Under the pieces are notes generated by a model, which was given only the letters and a program-made list of their open reading frames with translations, did not search any database and had not been told where the DNA came from. The translations under genes and the position numbers were made by a program. Positions 15,045 to 21,426 of a stretch of 21,426 nucleotides of DNA are shown piece by piece. Origin of the DNA: Acidimicrobiia bacterium (GTDB taxonomy: Bacteria; Actinomycetota; Acidimicrobiia; Acidimicrobiales; SZUA-35); the NCBI GenBank assembly GCA_029857855.1, contig JAOUGG010000001.1:1-21426 (forward strand). The letters are read 5' to 3'. The stretch's first letter is position 1. Each line of letters opens with the position of its first letter.

Positions 15045-17411
15045 ATGACAGTCATGGCGAAATCTTCGGAGGCGGGCCCGGGATCTCGGGTGGGATCGTG
15101 GCGCCGGTCGACGATCCCGGTGCTGTCGGGCGCCGCCGCGGTCGCGCTGGCGACCGCCCTGTTGATCGCTTGGGCCGCCCCGGCGTCGGCCCAGGAATCG
15201 TCCTGCGATCTGGTGGTCGACACCAGCGGGACGGTCAATATCGACCGGGTCCAGCAGGTCATTCTGGCCGAGGCGCCCGAAGACGTGCGGTTTGTGGTGC
15301 GGGGCTTCGAGTCGGTGCCCGGCGGCGATCTCGAAGCCGCCGTCAACGATGTCGTCGCCCAGTGCTTCGGCGACGAGACCGACGGTCTCGACCCCTCGAC
15401 GGTCGTGCTCAGCGTCTCGGTCGAGGACCGGGTGTCCGATCTCTGGGTCGGGGACCGCTGGCTGGCCGCCGTCGGCGCCGTGGAAGAGGTTCGCGGCGAT
15501 GTCATGGGAAGCCGGTTCGGTGAGGCTGATTTCACCGGCGGCTTCGTCGACGGGATCACCGAGATAAGCCGTCGGATCGACGAGGCGACGGCGGGCGGCG
15601 CCGCCGGCGGCGACACGGCGATCGACGAATCGTCCGGGTCCACCGACTCCGGCGACGACGGATCGACCGTGGTTGTCGACAGCGGCGATGGCGGTGACGG
15701 CGGCCCGTCACCGTGGACGCTGCTCGGCGGGGTCGGAGCGCTCGGCCTCGGTGGCGGCGTCGTGTATGCCGTCGGGCGGCGCCGCAAGGTCGTCGAGGCC
15801 CGCCAGTCGCTGCAGTCGTCGATGGCCGGGCCGTTGACCCGGGTCGGCATGCTGCGGGAACGAGACGAGAAACTCTCGTCCCGCTCCGACGTCTGGGAGA
15901 AACTCACCGCAGGCCAAACCGCCCAGACACTGGCCGAACTCAGGCGGATCAGCGGCCGCGGCCGTCAGGCCACGGAGACGGCGGCGGCGCTACTGTCCCA
16001 GACGATCCCGGACGGCGTCGGCGAGGCCAAACCGAACGAGATCGACCAGGCCAAGCAGCGCCTCGTCGAGCTGTCGAAGGCCCTCGACCTCCAGGACGAG
16101 GCACTCGACCGGCTTCTAGCCTTCGGTGCCCACCTCGACCATCTGCGGGTGGCGGTTCCGGCCAAACAGCGATTGCTCCTCGAGGAGGTCGCCGGCGCGC
16201 TCGGGTTCGCCGAGCAGCGGGCGTCGGAGGGATGGGCGGTCGACGGTCAGGTGCGCGACCTCACGAGAGTACGGCAGTCCGTCGAGACGCTCGATTTCTC
16301 CGACCTGGAGCAGGATTGGCTCGAGCTGTCGGATCGGGTCGAGGACGCCGAGGCCGTGCTGTTCGCCGCACAGCACTATCTCCAGGCGTTGCCGACCCGG
16401 GTCGAGTCGCTGAAGAAGTGGAACACCGAACTGACCAGCGCCGGCGAGCTGGAGGCGGCGCGAGCCGAGGATGTCCGCCGCCGTTTCGTGTCGCTCGCCT
16501 CACTCCACGCCGGCGACTCCTGGCAGTGGGCCGCCGACTACCCCGAGCGGGCGGTGGAGGAGGTCCACCTGGCCGTGGCCCGGCAGCGGGTGGCGATGGA
16601 GGACCTGCTACCCGCCCAGCAATTCGATCACGCCGGGCGGGAGCTCGAGCAGGCCGGCCTTCACGTCATCGCCGCCGACAGCCTGCTCGACCAGACCGAG
16701 GATCTGATGGTCGACCTCGAGCAGGCCCGGGAGGAGGCGGCGGGCATCGTCGCCCAGGGCCGGGAAATCCTCGGCGAACTGGGCGATTTCATCGCCCGCT
16801 ACGACGACGACCTCGACGACGCCTACAACGTCAAACCGGCGGAGTTCGCCGGGGCCGTCGACGGCCTCGACCTCGAACTACGACAGGTGAAACCGAACTA
16901 CCTGCGGGTGGCCGAGACCGGCTACCAGCTCAACCGGCAGATGGACGAGCTGCTGGCTGCCGTGCACGACGAGCAGGCCAACACGGCGGCGCTACGCAGG
17001 GAGGCCGGGCGGGAGATCGACCGGGCCCGCCGCTCCGTTGCCCGCGCCCGTCGTGCCCTCGGCTGGGAGCTGTTCGAGTCGAGCGACGGAGCGGCCCTCG
17101 ACGGGTTGGAGGAGCAGCTCGAGGACCTACCGGAGCACCCGGCGGAGCAGATCGACGTTGCCGCCCGAGTGGCCGACGCCGCACTTCACATCCAGGAACG
17201 CATCATCGCCCGCCGTCGCCGGCACGGAACCTGGGTCGTCGTGGGCGGCGGGCACGGCGGATTCGGCGGTGGTCACACCAGCACAGGTGGCACGATCGGG
17301 TCGGGCGGGTCATTCGGTGGCGGGTCGATCGGCTCCGGGCACTCGTTCGGCGGCGGATCCTTCGGTTCGGGTCATTCCTTCGGAGGCGGCCGCTCGACGG
17401 GCGGTTTCTGA
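15045..17411 (+). CDS. TPM-domain membrane protein with long helical region and Gly-rich tail
   Basis: A 788-residue protein from ATG 15045, which follows AAGGGTGA; the frame is open upstream but overlaps tetR. Residues 22-49 form a signal peptide with an ASA cleavage site. About 50-180 form a TPM domain outside the membrane, including TVVLSVSVEDRVSDLWVGD. An acidic Gly/Ser/Asp linker leads to one membrane span at about 224-243, followed by RRRK as a cytoplasmic stop-transfer. About 245-730 are highly charged helices, probably coiled coil. The tail from about 735 is rich in Gly, Ser, His and Phe (repeats such as GSGHSFGGGSF). TPM domains have been linked to photosystem II repair and reported as phosphatases in plants; in actinobacteria the role is unknown. 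Confidence 0.82.
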   Translation: MTVMAKSSEAGPGSRVGSWRRSTIPVLSGAAAVALATALLIAWAAPASAQESSCDLVVDTSGTVNIDRVQQVILAEAPEDVRFVVRGFESVPGGDLEAAVNDVVAQCFGDETDGLDPSTVVLSVSVEDRVSDLWVGDRWLAAVGAVEEVRGDVMGSRFGEADFTGGFVDGITEISRRIDEATAGGAAGGDTAIDESSGSTDSGDDGSTVVVDSGDGGDGGPSPWTLLGGVGALGLGGGVVYAVGRRRKVVEARQSLQSSMAGPLTRVGMLRERDEKLSSRSDVWEKLTAGQTAQTLAELRRISGRGRQATETAAALLSQTIPDGVGEAKPNEIDQAKQRLVELSKALDLQDEALDRLLAFGAHLDHLRVAVPAKQRLLLEEVAGALGFAEQRASEGWAVDGQVRDLTRVRQSVETLDFSDLEQDWLELSDRVEDAEAVLFAAQHYLQALPTRVESLKKWNTELTSAGELEAARAEDVRRRFVSLASLHAGDSWQWAADYPERAVEEVHLAVARQRVAMEDLLPAQQFDHAGRELEQAGLHVIAADSLLDQTEDLMVDLEQAREEAAGIVAQGREILGELGDFIARYDDDLDDAYNVKPAEFAGAVDGLDLELRQVKPNYLRVAETGYQLNRQMDELLAAVHDEQANTAALRREAGREIDRARRSVARARRALGWELFESSDGAALDGLEEQLEDLPEHPAEQIDVAARVADAALHIQERIIARRRRHGTWVVVGGGHGGFGGGHTSTGGTIGSGGSFGGGSIGSGHSFGGGSFGSGHSFGGGRSTGGF

Positions 17412-17467
17412 CCGCCTGCGGATTCTGACCGCCTGCGGATTCTGACCGTCTGCGGCTTCTGACGCGT
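17406..17467 (+). repeat. 17-bp tandem repeat across the TPM stop codon
   Basis: TTCTGACCGCCTGCGGA occurs at 17406-17422 and again identically at 17423-17439. A third copy with two changes is at 17440-17456 and a partial copy begins at 17457. The first copy contains the TGA of the TPM gene. Because 17 is not a multiple of three, the successive TGAs fall in different reading frames. Confidence 0.85.
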
Positions 17468-17477
17468 CAACCCCCTC

Positions 17478-17531
17478 CGAACTTTGTGCCTCCCGCGACC
17501 CGTTCGCGGGTCGTGGCGGTCCCAAAGTTCG
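17478..17531. terminator. long stem-loop between convergent TPM and ddl genes
   Basis: Outer arms CGAACTTTG (17478-17486) and CAAAGTTCG (17523-17531) are perfect 9-bp complements. Inside lies a second perfect hairpin, CGACCCG (17496-17502) and CGGGTCG (17507-17513), closed by a TTCG tetraloop, which is exceptionally stable in RNA. The element separates two converging genes and can form on either transcript. It lacks a T-tract, so termination is inferred from position and stability. Confidence 0.6.
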
Positions 17532-17548
17532 ATTGCAGGGGAGTCGGC

Positions 17549-18676
17549 TCAGGCGCCGGATCGGGAGGTGCGGCCCGTGTAGCGTTTGGCCGACCGTCGC
17601 TCGTGGCGTTCGATGGCCAGATCGACGAGGCGGTCGATCAATTCGGAGTAGCCCAGCCCGGAGGCCTCCCACAGCTTGGGGTACATCGAGATCGGCGTGA
17701 ACCCCGGAATTGTGTTGAGCTCGTTGATGAGCGGCCCCCGGCCACCCTCCTCGTAGAGGAAGTCGGCCCGGGCCATGCCCTCGACCCGCAGTGTCCGGTA
17801 GGCCCGGCGGGCCAGATCCTGGAGCTGCTCGGCCACGCCGTCGGGCAGCTCGGCCGGAATGATGAGCTTGGCGTTGCCGTCGTGATACTTGTCCTCGTAG
17901 TCGTAGAACTCGGCGCCGGGCACGATCTCGCCGGGCACCGACACGTCGAGGTCGTGATTGCCGAGCACCGACAGCTCGATCTCCCGGGCCACGACCGACT
18001 CCTCGACGACGGCCAGCTCGTCGTAGACGAAGGCGGCGTCGAGCGCGGCGGCGAGTTCCCCTGCACTCGATGCCTTGCCGACCCCGATCGATGAACCCAT
18101 GTTGGCCGGTTTGACGAAGCAGGGCAGACCGAGATCGTCGATCAACGAGGCGACGACGGCGTCGCGGTCGGCCCGGAGTTCGGCTTCCGACACCGACCGC
18201 CACCTTGTCTGGGGCAACCCGGCCGCGTCGAGCACGGTCTTGGCCATGGCTTTGTCCATGGTCACCGCCGAACCGAGCACACCGGCGCCGACGTAGGCCA
18301 CATCGGCCAGCTCGCACAGGCCCTGCACGGTTCCGTCCTCGCCGAGCGGGCCGTGGAGCAGAGGCAACACTACGACTCGGGCATCGGCCGGACCGTCGTG
18401 CACGGTGGCCATCAACTCGGTGGAGTCACCGATCGGTTCGAGGGCCTTGATCTGGCTCGGTTCGGCTCCGTCGGACGCCGGAGGAAGCAGGGCGACCGCG
18501 TCGGCCGCGGTCACGAACTGGCCGGTGCGGGTGATGCCGATGGCCTCGATGTCGTAGTGGGTGCGGTCGACGGCCGCCAGCACGTGGGCGGCGGTGGTGC
18601 ACGAAACGTCATGCTCGGCGGACTGTCCTCCGAAGAGCACCAGCAGGCGGATGGGGGGCGAGCTTTCCGAAGTCAC
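17549..18676 (-). CDS. ddl: D-alanine--D-alanine ligase
   Basis: A 375-residue ATP-grasp ligase that joins two D-alanines for peptidoglycan precursors in the cytoplasm. The amino-terminal motif LFGGQSAEHDVS, the GPLGEDGTVQG loop, the ATP-binding FVKPANMGSSIGV and the metal-binding INELNTIPGFT are all present. Length is normal for the family, with about 15 extra residues at the carboxy terminus. The start is the GTG at 18676; there is no ribosome site, and a -10 element 6 nt upstream suggests a leaderless message. The gene is head-to-head with murF, whose product uses the dipeptide made here, so the pair may be expressed together from the 115-bp gap. Confidence 0.95.
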   Translation of the reverse strand: MTSESSPPIRLLVLFGGQSAEHDVSCTTAAHVLAAVDRTHYDIEAIGITRTGQFVTAADAVALLPPASDGAEPSQIKALEPIGDSTELMATVHDGPADARVVVLPLLHGPLGEDGTVQGLCELADVAYVGAGVLGSAVTMDKAMAKTVLDAAGLPQTRWRSVSEAELRADRDAVVASLIDDLGLPCFVKPANMGSSIGVGKASSAGELAAALDAAFVYDELAVVEESVVAREIELSVLGNHDLDVSVPGEIVPGAEFYDYEDKYHDGNAKLIIPAELPDGVAEQLQDLARRAYRTLRVEGMARADFLYEEGGRGPLINELNTIPGFTPISMYPKLWEASGLGYSELIDRLVDLAIERHERRSAKRYTGRTSRSGA

Positions 18677-18682
18677 GGGGCA

Positions 18683-18688
18683 ATCGTA
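18683..18688 (-). promoter_or_regulatory. -10 element of ddl
   Basis: TACGAT on the minus strand ends 6 nt before the GTG start, which places transcription start at or next to the start codon. This agrees with the lack of a Shine-Dalgarno sequence. No convincing -35 was found upstream. Confidence 0.35.
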
Positions 18689-18791
18689 ATGGCCCGTCCT
18701 CCGGTCGCGGTGGCGACCGACGGCATGAGACAGCCGGCGCGACGGTTCCCGGTGTTGCCGGTTTCGGGTCGAAATCGGCTAGAACCGAACG

Positions 18792-20156
18792 GTGAACTTC
18801 ACTCTGGCCGAGCTGACCGAAGCCACCGGCGGCGTGTTGTCGCCCCCCGACACCGCCGCCACCGGTATCGGCGTTCTGTCGATCGACTCCCGCACCATCG
18901 GTCCCGGTGATCTGTTCGTCCCCCTGGTGGCCGAACGTGACGGCCACGACTTCGTCCGTGCCGCCGTTATGGCCGGCGCCTCGGCGTTCCTCACCGCCGT
19001 CGCCGACGATCGGCTCGATCTCGGGCCCGACCACCACGACACACCAAGGATCCGCGTCGCCGACACCGTCGAAGCCTTGACCGCCATCGGCGCGATGGCC
19101 CGCTCCCGCATGACCGGGCCGGTCATCGGCATCACCGGCAGCGTCGGCAAGACGTCGGTCAAGGATCTGACGAAGGCGGCCTGTGGCGGCGGCGGCGTCG
19201 GGCCGCTTGTTTGGGCCAGCGCGAAGTCGTTCAACAACGAGATCGGCGTGCCCCTGACGCTGGCCAACGCGCCCGACGATGTCGCCATCTCGATCATCGA
19301 GATGGGAGCGCGGGGCATCGGCCACATCGCCAAGCTGTGCGAGACCGCCCGCCCGACGATCGGTGTAATCACCACCATCGCCATGGTCCACTCCGAGCTC
19401 TTCGGGTCGATCGAGGCGGTGGCGCAGGGCAAGGGCGAGCTGATCGAGGCCCTGCCGGCCGACGGCGTCGCCGTGCTCTACGCCGACAATCCCCATGTGA
19501 TGTCGGTCGTGGAGCGGAGCTCGGCCCCGGTCCTCACCTTCGGTGTTGCGCCTGATGCCGATGTCCGGGTGTCGGATGTGAAGCTCGACCGGTCGCTGCA
19601 TCCCACGTTCCAGCTCACCCACGGCGGCGAATCCCGGACCGTCACCGTTCCTGTGGCCGGTGCGCATATGGCGGTCAACGCCGCCGCCGCCGTGGCCACG
19701 GCGATGGCCGCCGGCATCGCCTTCGAGATCGCCGCCGATCAGGTCGGTGCGGTCGAGCTGTCGCCGTGGCGGATGGAGGTGTCGACCACACCCGGCGGCG
19801 CCCTCGTCGTCAACGACGCCTACAACGCCAACCCGACCTCGATGCGGGCAGCACTGGCCGCCCTGAACGAAACCGGAGCGGCGCATCTGGTGGCGGTGGT
19901 CGGGGAGATGGCCGAACTGGGCGAGGAAGGCCCGGCGGAACACGCGGCGATCACCGGCGAAGCCGTGGCGGCCGGGATTCGGGTCGTGGCCGTCGGGTCG
20001 CCGGCCTATGGTCCGGCCGCTGAACACGTCGCCGATATCGACGGAGCCCTGGCGGCACTCGGTGACCTCGGCGGCGACTCGGCGGTACTCGTGAAGGGCA
20101 GCCGGGTGGCGGGTCTGGAGCGCCTCGCCGCCCGCCTCGTCGACCCAACCCCCTGA
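18792..20156 (+). CDS. murF: UDP-N-acetylmuramoyl-tripeptide--D-alanyl-D-alanine ligase
   Basis: A 454-residue Mur ligase that adds D-Ala-D-Ala to the UDP-MurNAc-tripeptide, the last cytoplasmic step of precursor synthesis. The amino-terminal domain has SIDSRTIGPGDLFVPL. The P-loop is GITGSVGKTS at 113-122. The central domain includes SFNNEIGVPLTL and the AQGKGELIEAL lysine segment. The carboxy-terminal domain carries VVNDAYNANPTSM and VLVKGSRVAGLE. The first residues, from GTG 18792 (MNFTLAELTEATGG), match a normal MurF start. It is divergent from ddl rather than inside a dcw cluster, which is unusual for murF. Confidence 0.95.
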   Translation: MNFTLAELTEATGGVLSPPDTAATGIGVLSIDSRTIGPGDLFVPLVAERDGHDFVRAAVMAGASAFLTAVADDRLDLGPDHHDTPRIRVADTVEALTAIGAMARSRMTGPVIGITGSVGKTSVKDLTKAACGGGGVGPLVWASAKSFNNEIGVPLTLANAPDDVAISIIEMGARGIGHIAKLCETARPTIGVITTIAMVHSELFGSIEAVAQGKGELIEALPADGVAVLYADNPHVMSVVERSSAPVLTFGVAPDADVRVSDVKLDRSLHPTFQLTHGGESRTVTVPVAGAHMAVNAAAAVATAMAAGIAFEIAADQVGAVELSPWRMEVSTTPGGALVVNDAYNANPTSMRAALAALNETGAAHLVAVVGEMAELGEEGPAEHAAITGEAVAAGIRVVAVGSPAYGPAAEHVADIDGALAALGDLGGDSAVLVKGSRVAGLERLAARLVDPTP

Positions 20157-20239
20157 CCTCTCCCCACCGTCGTGCGCTCCCGGGCCCCAATCCCGAGCCC
20201 GGCCCCACCGAATGGTCCGAGCGGGCGGGGGAGCGGTGC

Positions 20240-20245
20240 TAGAGT
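20240..20245 (+). promoter_or_regulatory. -10 element before the zinc-ribbon gene
   Basis: TAGAGT lies 9 nt before the ATG at 20255, so the message would be almost leaderless, in line with the missing ribosome-binding site. The 98-bp gap after murF is otherwise very GC-rich; no -35 is clear. Confidence 0.4.
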
Positions 20246-20254
20246 CGGCTGCCT

Positions 20255-20437
20255 ATGGCGCAGCTCTCGACGGAACCCCCATCTTCCTCCAGCGCGTCCG
20301 CCGACTGTGCGGTGACGCCGTCCCGATCCCGGTATGCCGTGTTCGAGGAGTGTGCCCTCTGCGGCGGCGACCTGACCCCGGAACACGCCCACTACCGCTG
20401 CGGATCCTGCGGCTGGCGTGACTCCTGCTGCGACTGA
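20255..20437 (+). CDS. zinc-ribbon mini-protein
   Basis: A 60-residue protein. After a Ser-rich start of about 28 residues, two CxxC knuckles form a zinc ribbon: CALC at 33-36 and CGSC at 49-52, with ALCGGDLTPEHAHYRCGSCG between and around them. It ends in RDSCCD with two further cysteines. This compact pattern recurs as a small conserved protein in actinobacteria as far as I recall, with no assigned function. Its stop lies one base before a GTG of menA, or overlaps a longer menA frame by 20 bases, so the two are coupled. A role near quinone synthesis, or in sensing or binding metal, is only suggested by the neighbour. Confidence 0.7.
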   Translation: MAQLSTEPPSSSSASADCAVTPSRSRYAVFEECALCGGDLTPEHAHYRCGSCGWRDSCCD

Positions 20438-20438
20438 C

Positions 20439-21338
20439 GTGACCACGCCCGGGATCTGGATCGCCGGGGCCAGACCCCGGACGCTGCCCGCCGCCGTCGT
20501 ACCGGTCGCCGTGGGAACCGCGGCGGTCACCGGCCCGATCATCGGGTGGCGGGCGATCGCCGCGCTGGTGGTGGCACTGGCCCTGCAGATCGCCACCAAC
20601 TACGTGAACGACTACGCCGACGGAGTGCGGGGCACCGACGACGCCCGGGTCGGCCCGCTCCGGCTCGTGGCCTCGGGCTCGGCGACCGCGGCCCAGGTCA
20701 AGACCGCCGCGCTCATCGCGTTTGCGGTGGCCGGCGTCGCCGGTGCGGCGCTGGCATTCGCCGTCGGGCCGGAGCTGTTCGTGGTCGGCGCGGTGTCGAT
20801 GCTCGCCGGTTGGGCCTACACGGGCGGACCCAAGCCCTACGGCTACCTGGGATTGGGCGAGTTGTTCGTCTTCGTCTTCTTCGGCCTGGTCGCCACAGCC
20901 GGATCGACCTACGTGCACACCGGGGCGCTGATGGCGAATGGTGGCCGGTTGGTTGACGACATGGCCGTCAGCCTCGTCGCCGCCGTGCCCGTCGGCCTGC
21001 TCGCCGTCGCCCTCCTGGTCATCAACAACCTGCGCGACATCCCGTCCGACACCGAAAGCGGCAAACGTACGCTGGCCGTCCGCCTCGGCGATTCGAGGAC
21101 CCGCTTGCTGTACCAGGGCCTGCTGATCGCGATCGCGCTCGGCATCGTGGCGGTTGCACTGCTGGGCCGACCGTGGGCACTGATCGGCCTCCTCGGGCTG
21201 ATCGCGGCGAGGGATCCCCTCGGCCGCGTCCGATCCGGTGCTCGGGGCCCCGACCTGATCCCGGCGCTGGCCGGCACGGGCCAGATCCAACTGGCCACCG
21301 GACTGCTCCTGGCCCTCGGACTCGTCCTGTCGCGCTGA
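20439..21338 (+). CDS. menA: 1,4-dihydroxy-2-naphthoate polyprenyltransferase
   Basis: An integral membrane UbiA-family enzyme of about 299 residues that attaches the prenyl tail to 1,4-dihydroxy-2-naphthoate to give demethylmenaquinone. The amino terminus WIAGARPRTLPAAVVPVAVG is typical of MenA. The two Asp-rich prenyl-diphosphate sites are NYVNDYADGVRGTDD and NNLRDIPSDTESGKRTLAVR. About eight hydrophobic segments follow the family layout. I prefer the GTG at 20439, one base after the zinc-ribbon stop; the GTG at 20418 would add seven residues and overlap that gene. Neither has a clear ribosome site, so coupling to the small upstream gene is likely. The organism should use menaquinone. Confidence 0.92.
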   Translation: MTTPGIWIAGARPRTLPAAVVPVAVGTAAVTGPIIGWRAIAALVVALALQIATNYVNDYADGVRGTDDARVGPLRLVASGSATAAQVKTAALIAFAVAGVAGAALAFAVGPELFVVGAVSMLAGWAYTGGPKPYGYLGLGELFVFVFFGLVATAGSTYVHTGALMANGGRLVDDMAVSLVAAVPVGLLAVALLVINNLRDIPSDTESGKRTLAVRLGDSRTRLLYQGLLIAIALGIVAVALLGRPWALIGLLGLIAARDPLGRVRSGARGPDLIPALAGTGQIQLATGLLLALGLVLSR

Positions 21339-21406
21339 TCGGGGCATGGGCAGCGGCGCGATCGGGCCGCGGGTTTGCGGTTCGGTAACGCCTCGACAAC
21401 TTGGGT

Positions 21407-21426
21407 AAAGGAGCGCTGTGGTGATC
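21407..21426 (+). CDS. start of a further plus-strand gene, ribosome site and first codons
   Basis: AAAGGAG at 21407-21413 is the strongest Shine-Dalgarno match near the window edge. It is followed by GTG codons at 21418 and 21421, with spacings of 4 and 7 nt. The second is better placed. Only two codons are present, so the product cannot be named. The 68 bp between menA and this site show no other feature. Confidence 0.4.

Noticed and set aside
15713..17428. A 571-codon plus-strand frame overlapping the TPM gene
   Set aside because: Arg/Pro/Gly-rich with no motif. It ends in the tandem repeat only because that repeat supplies stops in each frame.
17406..17467. Short tandem repeats considered as a CRISPR array
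   Set aside because: The units are directly adjacent with no spacers, only 17 bp long, and no cas genes are present.
18609..20027. A 472-codon minus-strand frame opposite murF
   Set aside because: Gly/Asp/His/Arg-rich antisense shadow of an unmistakable murF gene.

Overview
The window is high-GC DNA with frequent GTG starts, several start codons that lie within about 10 nt of a -10 element (apparently leaderless), and actinobacterial family signatures (DUF3048 lipoproteins, DUF222/HNH nuclease, IS481, MenA, a CxxC zinc-ribbon mini-protein). It most likely comes from an actinomycete, perhaps of the Acidimicrobiia type. That placement is inferred from gene content only.

Layout. (a) 1-1992, plus strand: the tail of one DUF3048 lipoprotein gene, a complete DUF3048 lipoprotein gene and a small cysteine-containing lipoprotein gene, chained by two ATGA overlaps. 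(b) 2022-3429, minus strand: a DUF222/13E12-type HNH endonuclease gene. Its promoter (TTGACA, 17 bp, TACGAT) carries a LexA/SOS-box-like palindrome inside the spacer. (c) 3503-3903: an IS481-like transposase scrap directly beside a 101-codon gene that looks like the amino-terminal piece of a trypsin-like peptidase. (d) 4117-9377: a compact putative signalling/protease locus. It holds an ECF sigma factor overlapping a 152-residue partner, a TPR-CHAT caspase-like protease converging on them, and a divergent subtilisin-family (S8) lipoprotein with an intact triad. This is the best candidate for a little-described system.

(e) 9427-14369, minus strand: a three-gene set made of a fatty-acyl-reductase/HAD fusion, a LarA-like (nickel-pincer) enzyme lacking one lactate-racemase histidine, and a PlsC-type acyltransferase. 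A TetR regulator is divergent from it across a 55-bp gap that holds a 12-bp palindrome. Together they suggest a TetR-controlled lipid pathway of unknown product. (f) 15045-17411: a TPM-domain membrane protein with a long helical region and a Gly-rich tail, ending in a 17-bp tandem repeat that places stops in all three frames, followed by a large hairpin. (g) 17549-21338: cell-wall and quinone housekeeping genes: ddl (minus) head-to-head with murF (plus), then a zinc-ribbon mini-protein next to menA. The window ends on the ribosome-binding site of another gene.

No rRNA, tRNA, CRISPR array or replication origin was seen. All family assignments are from reading motifs by eye; no database search was run.
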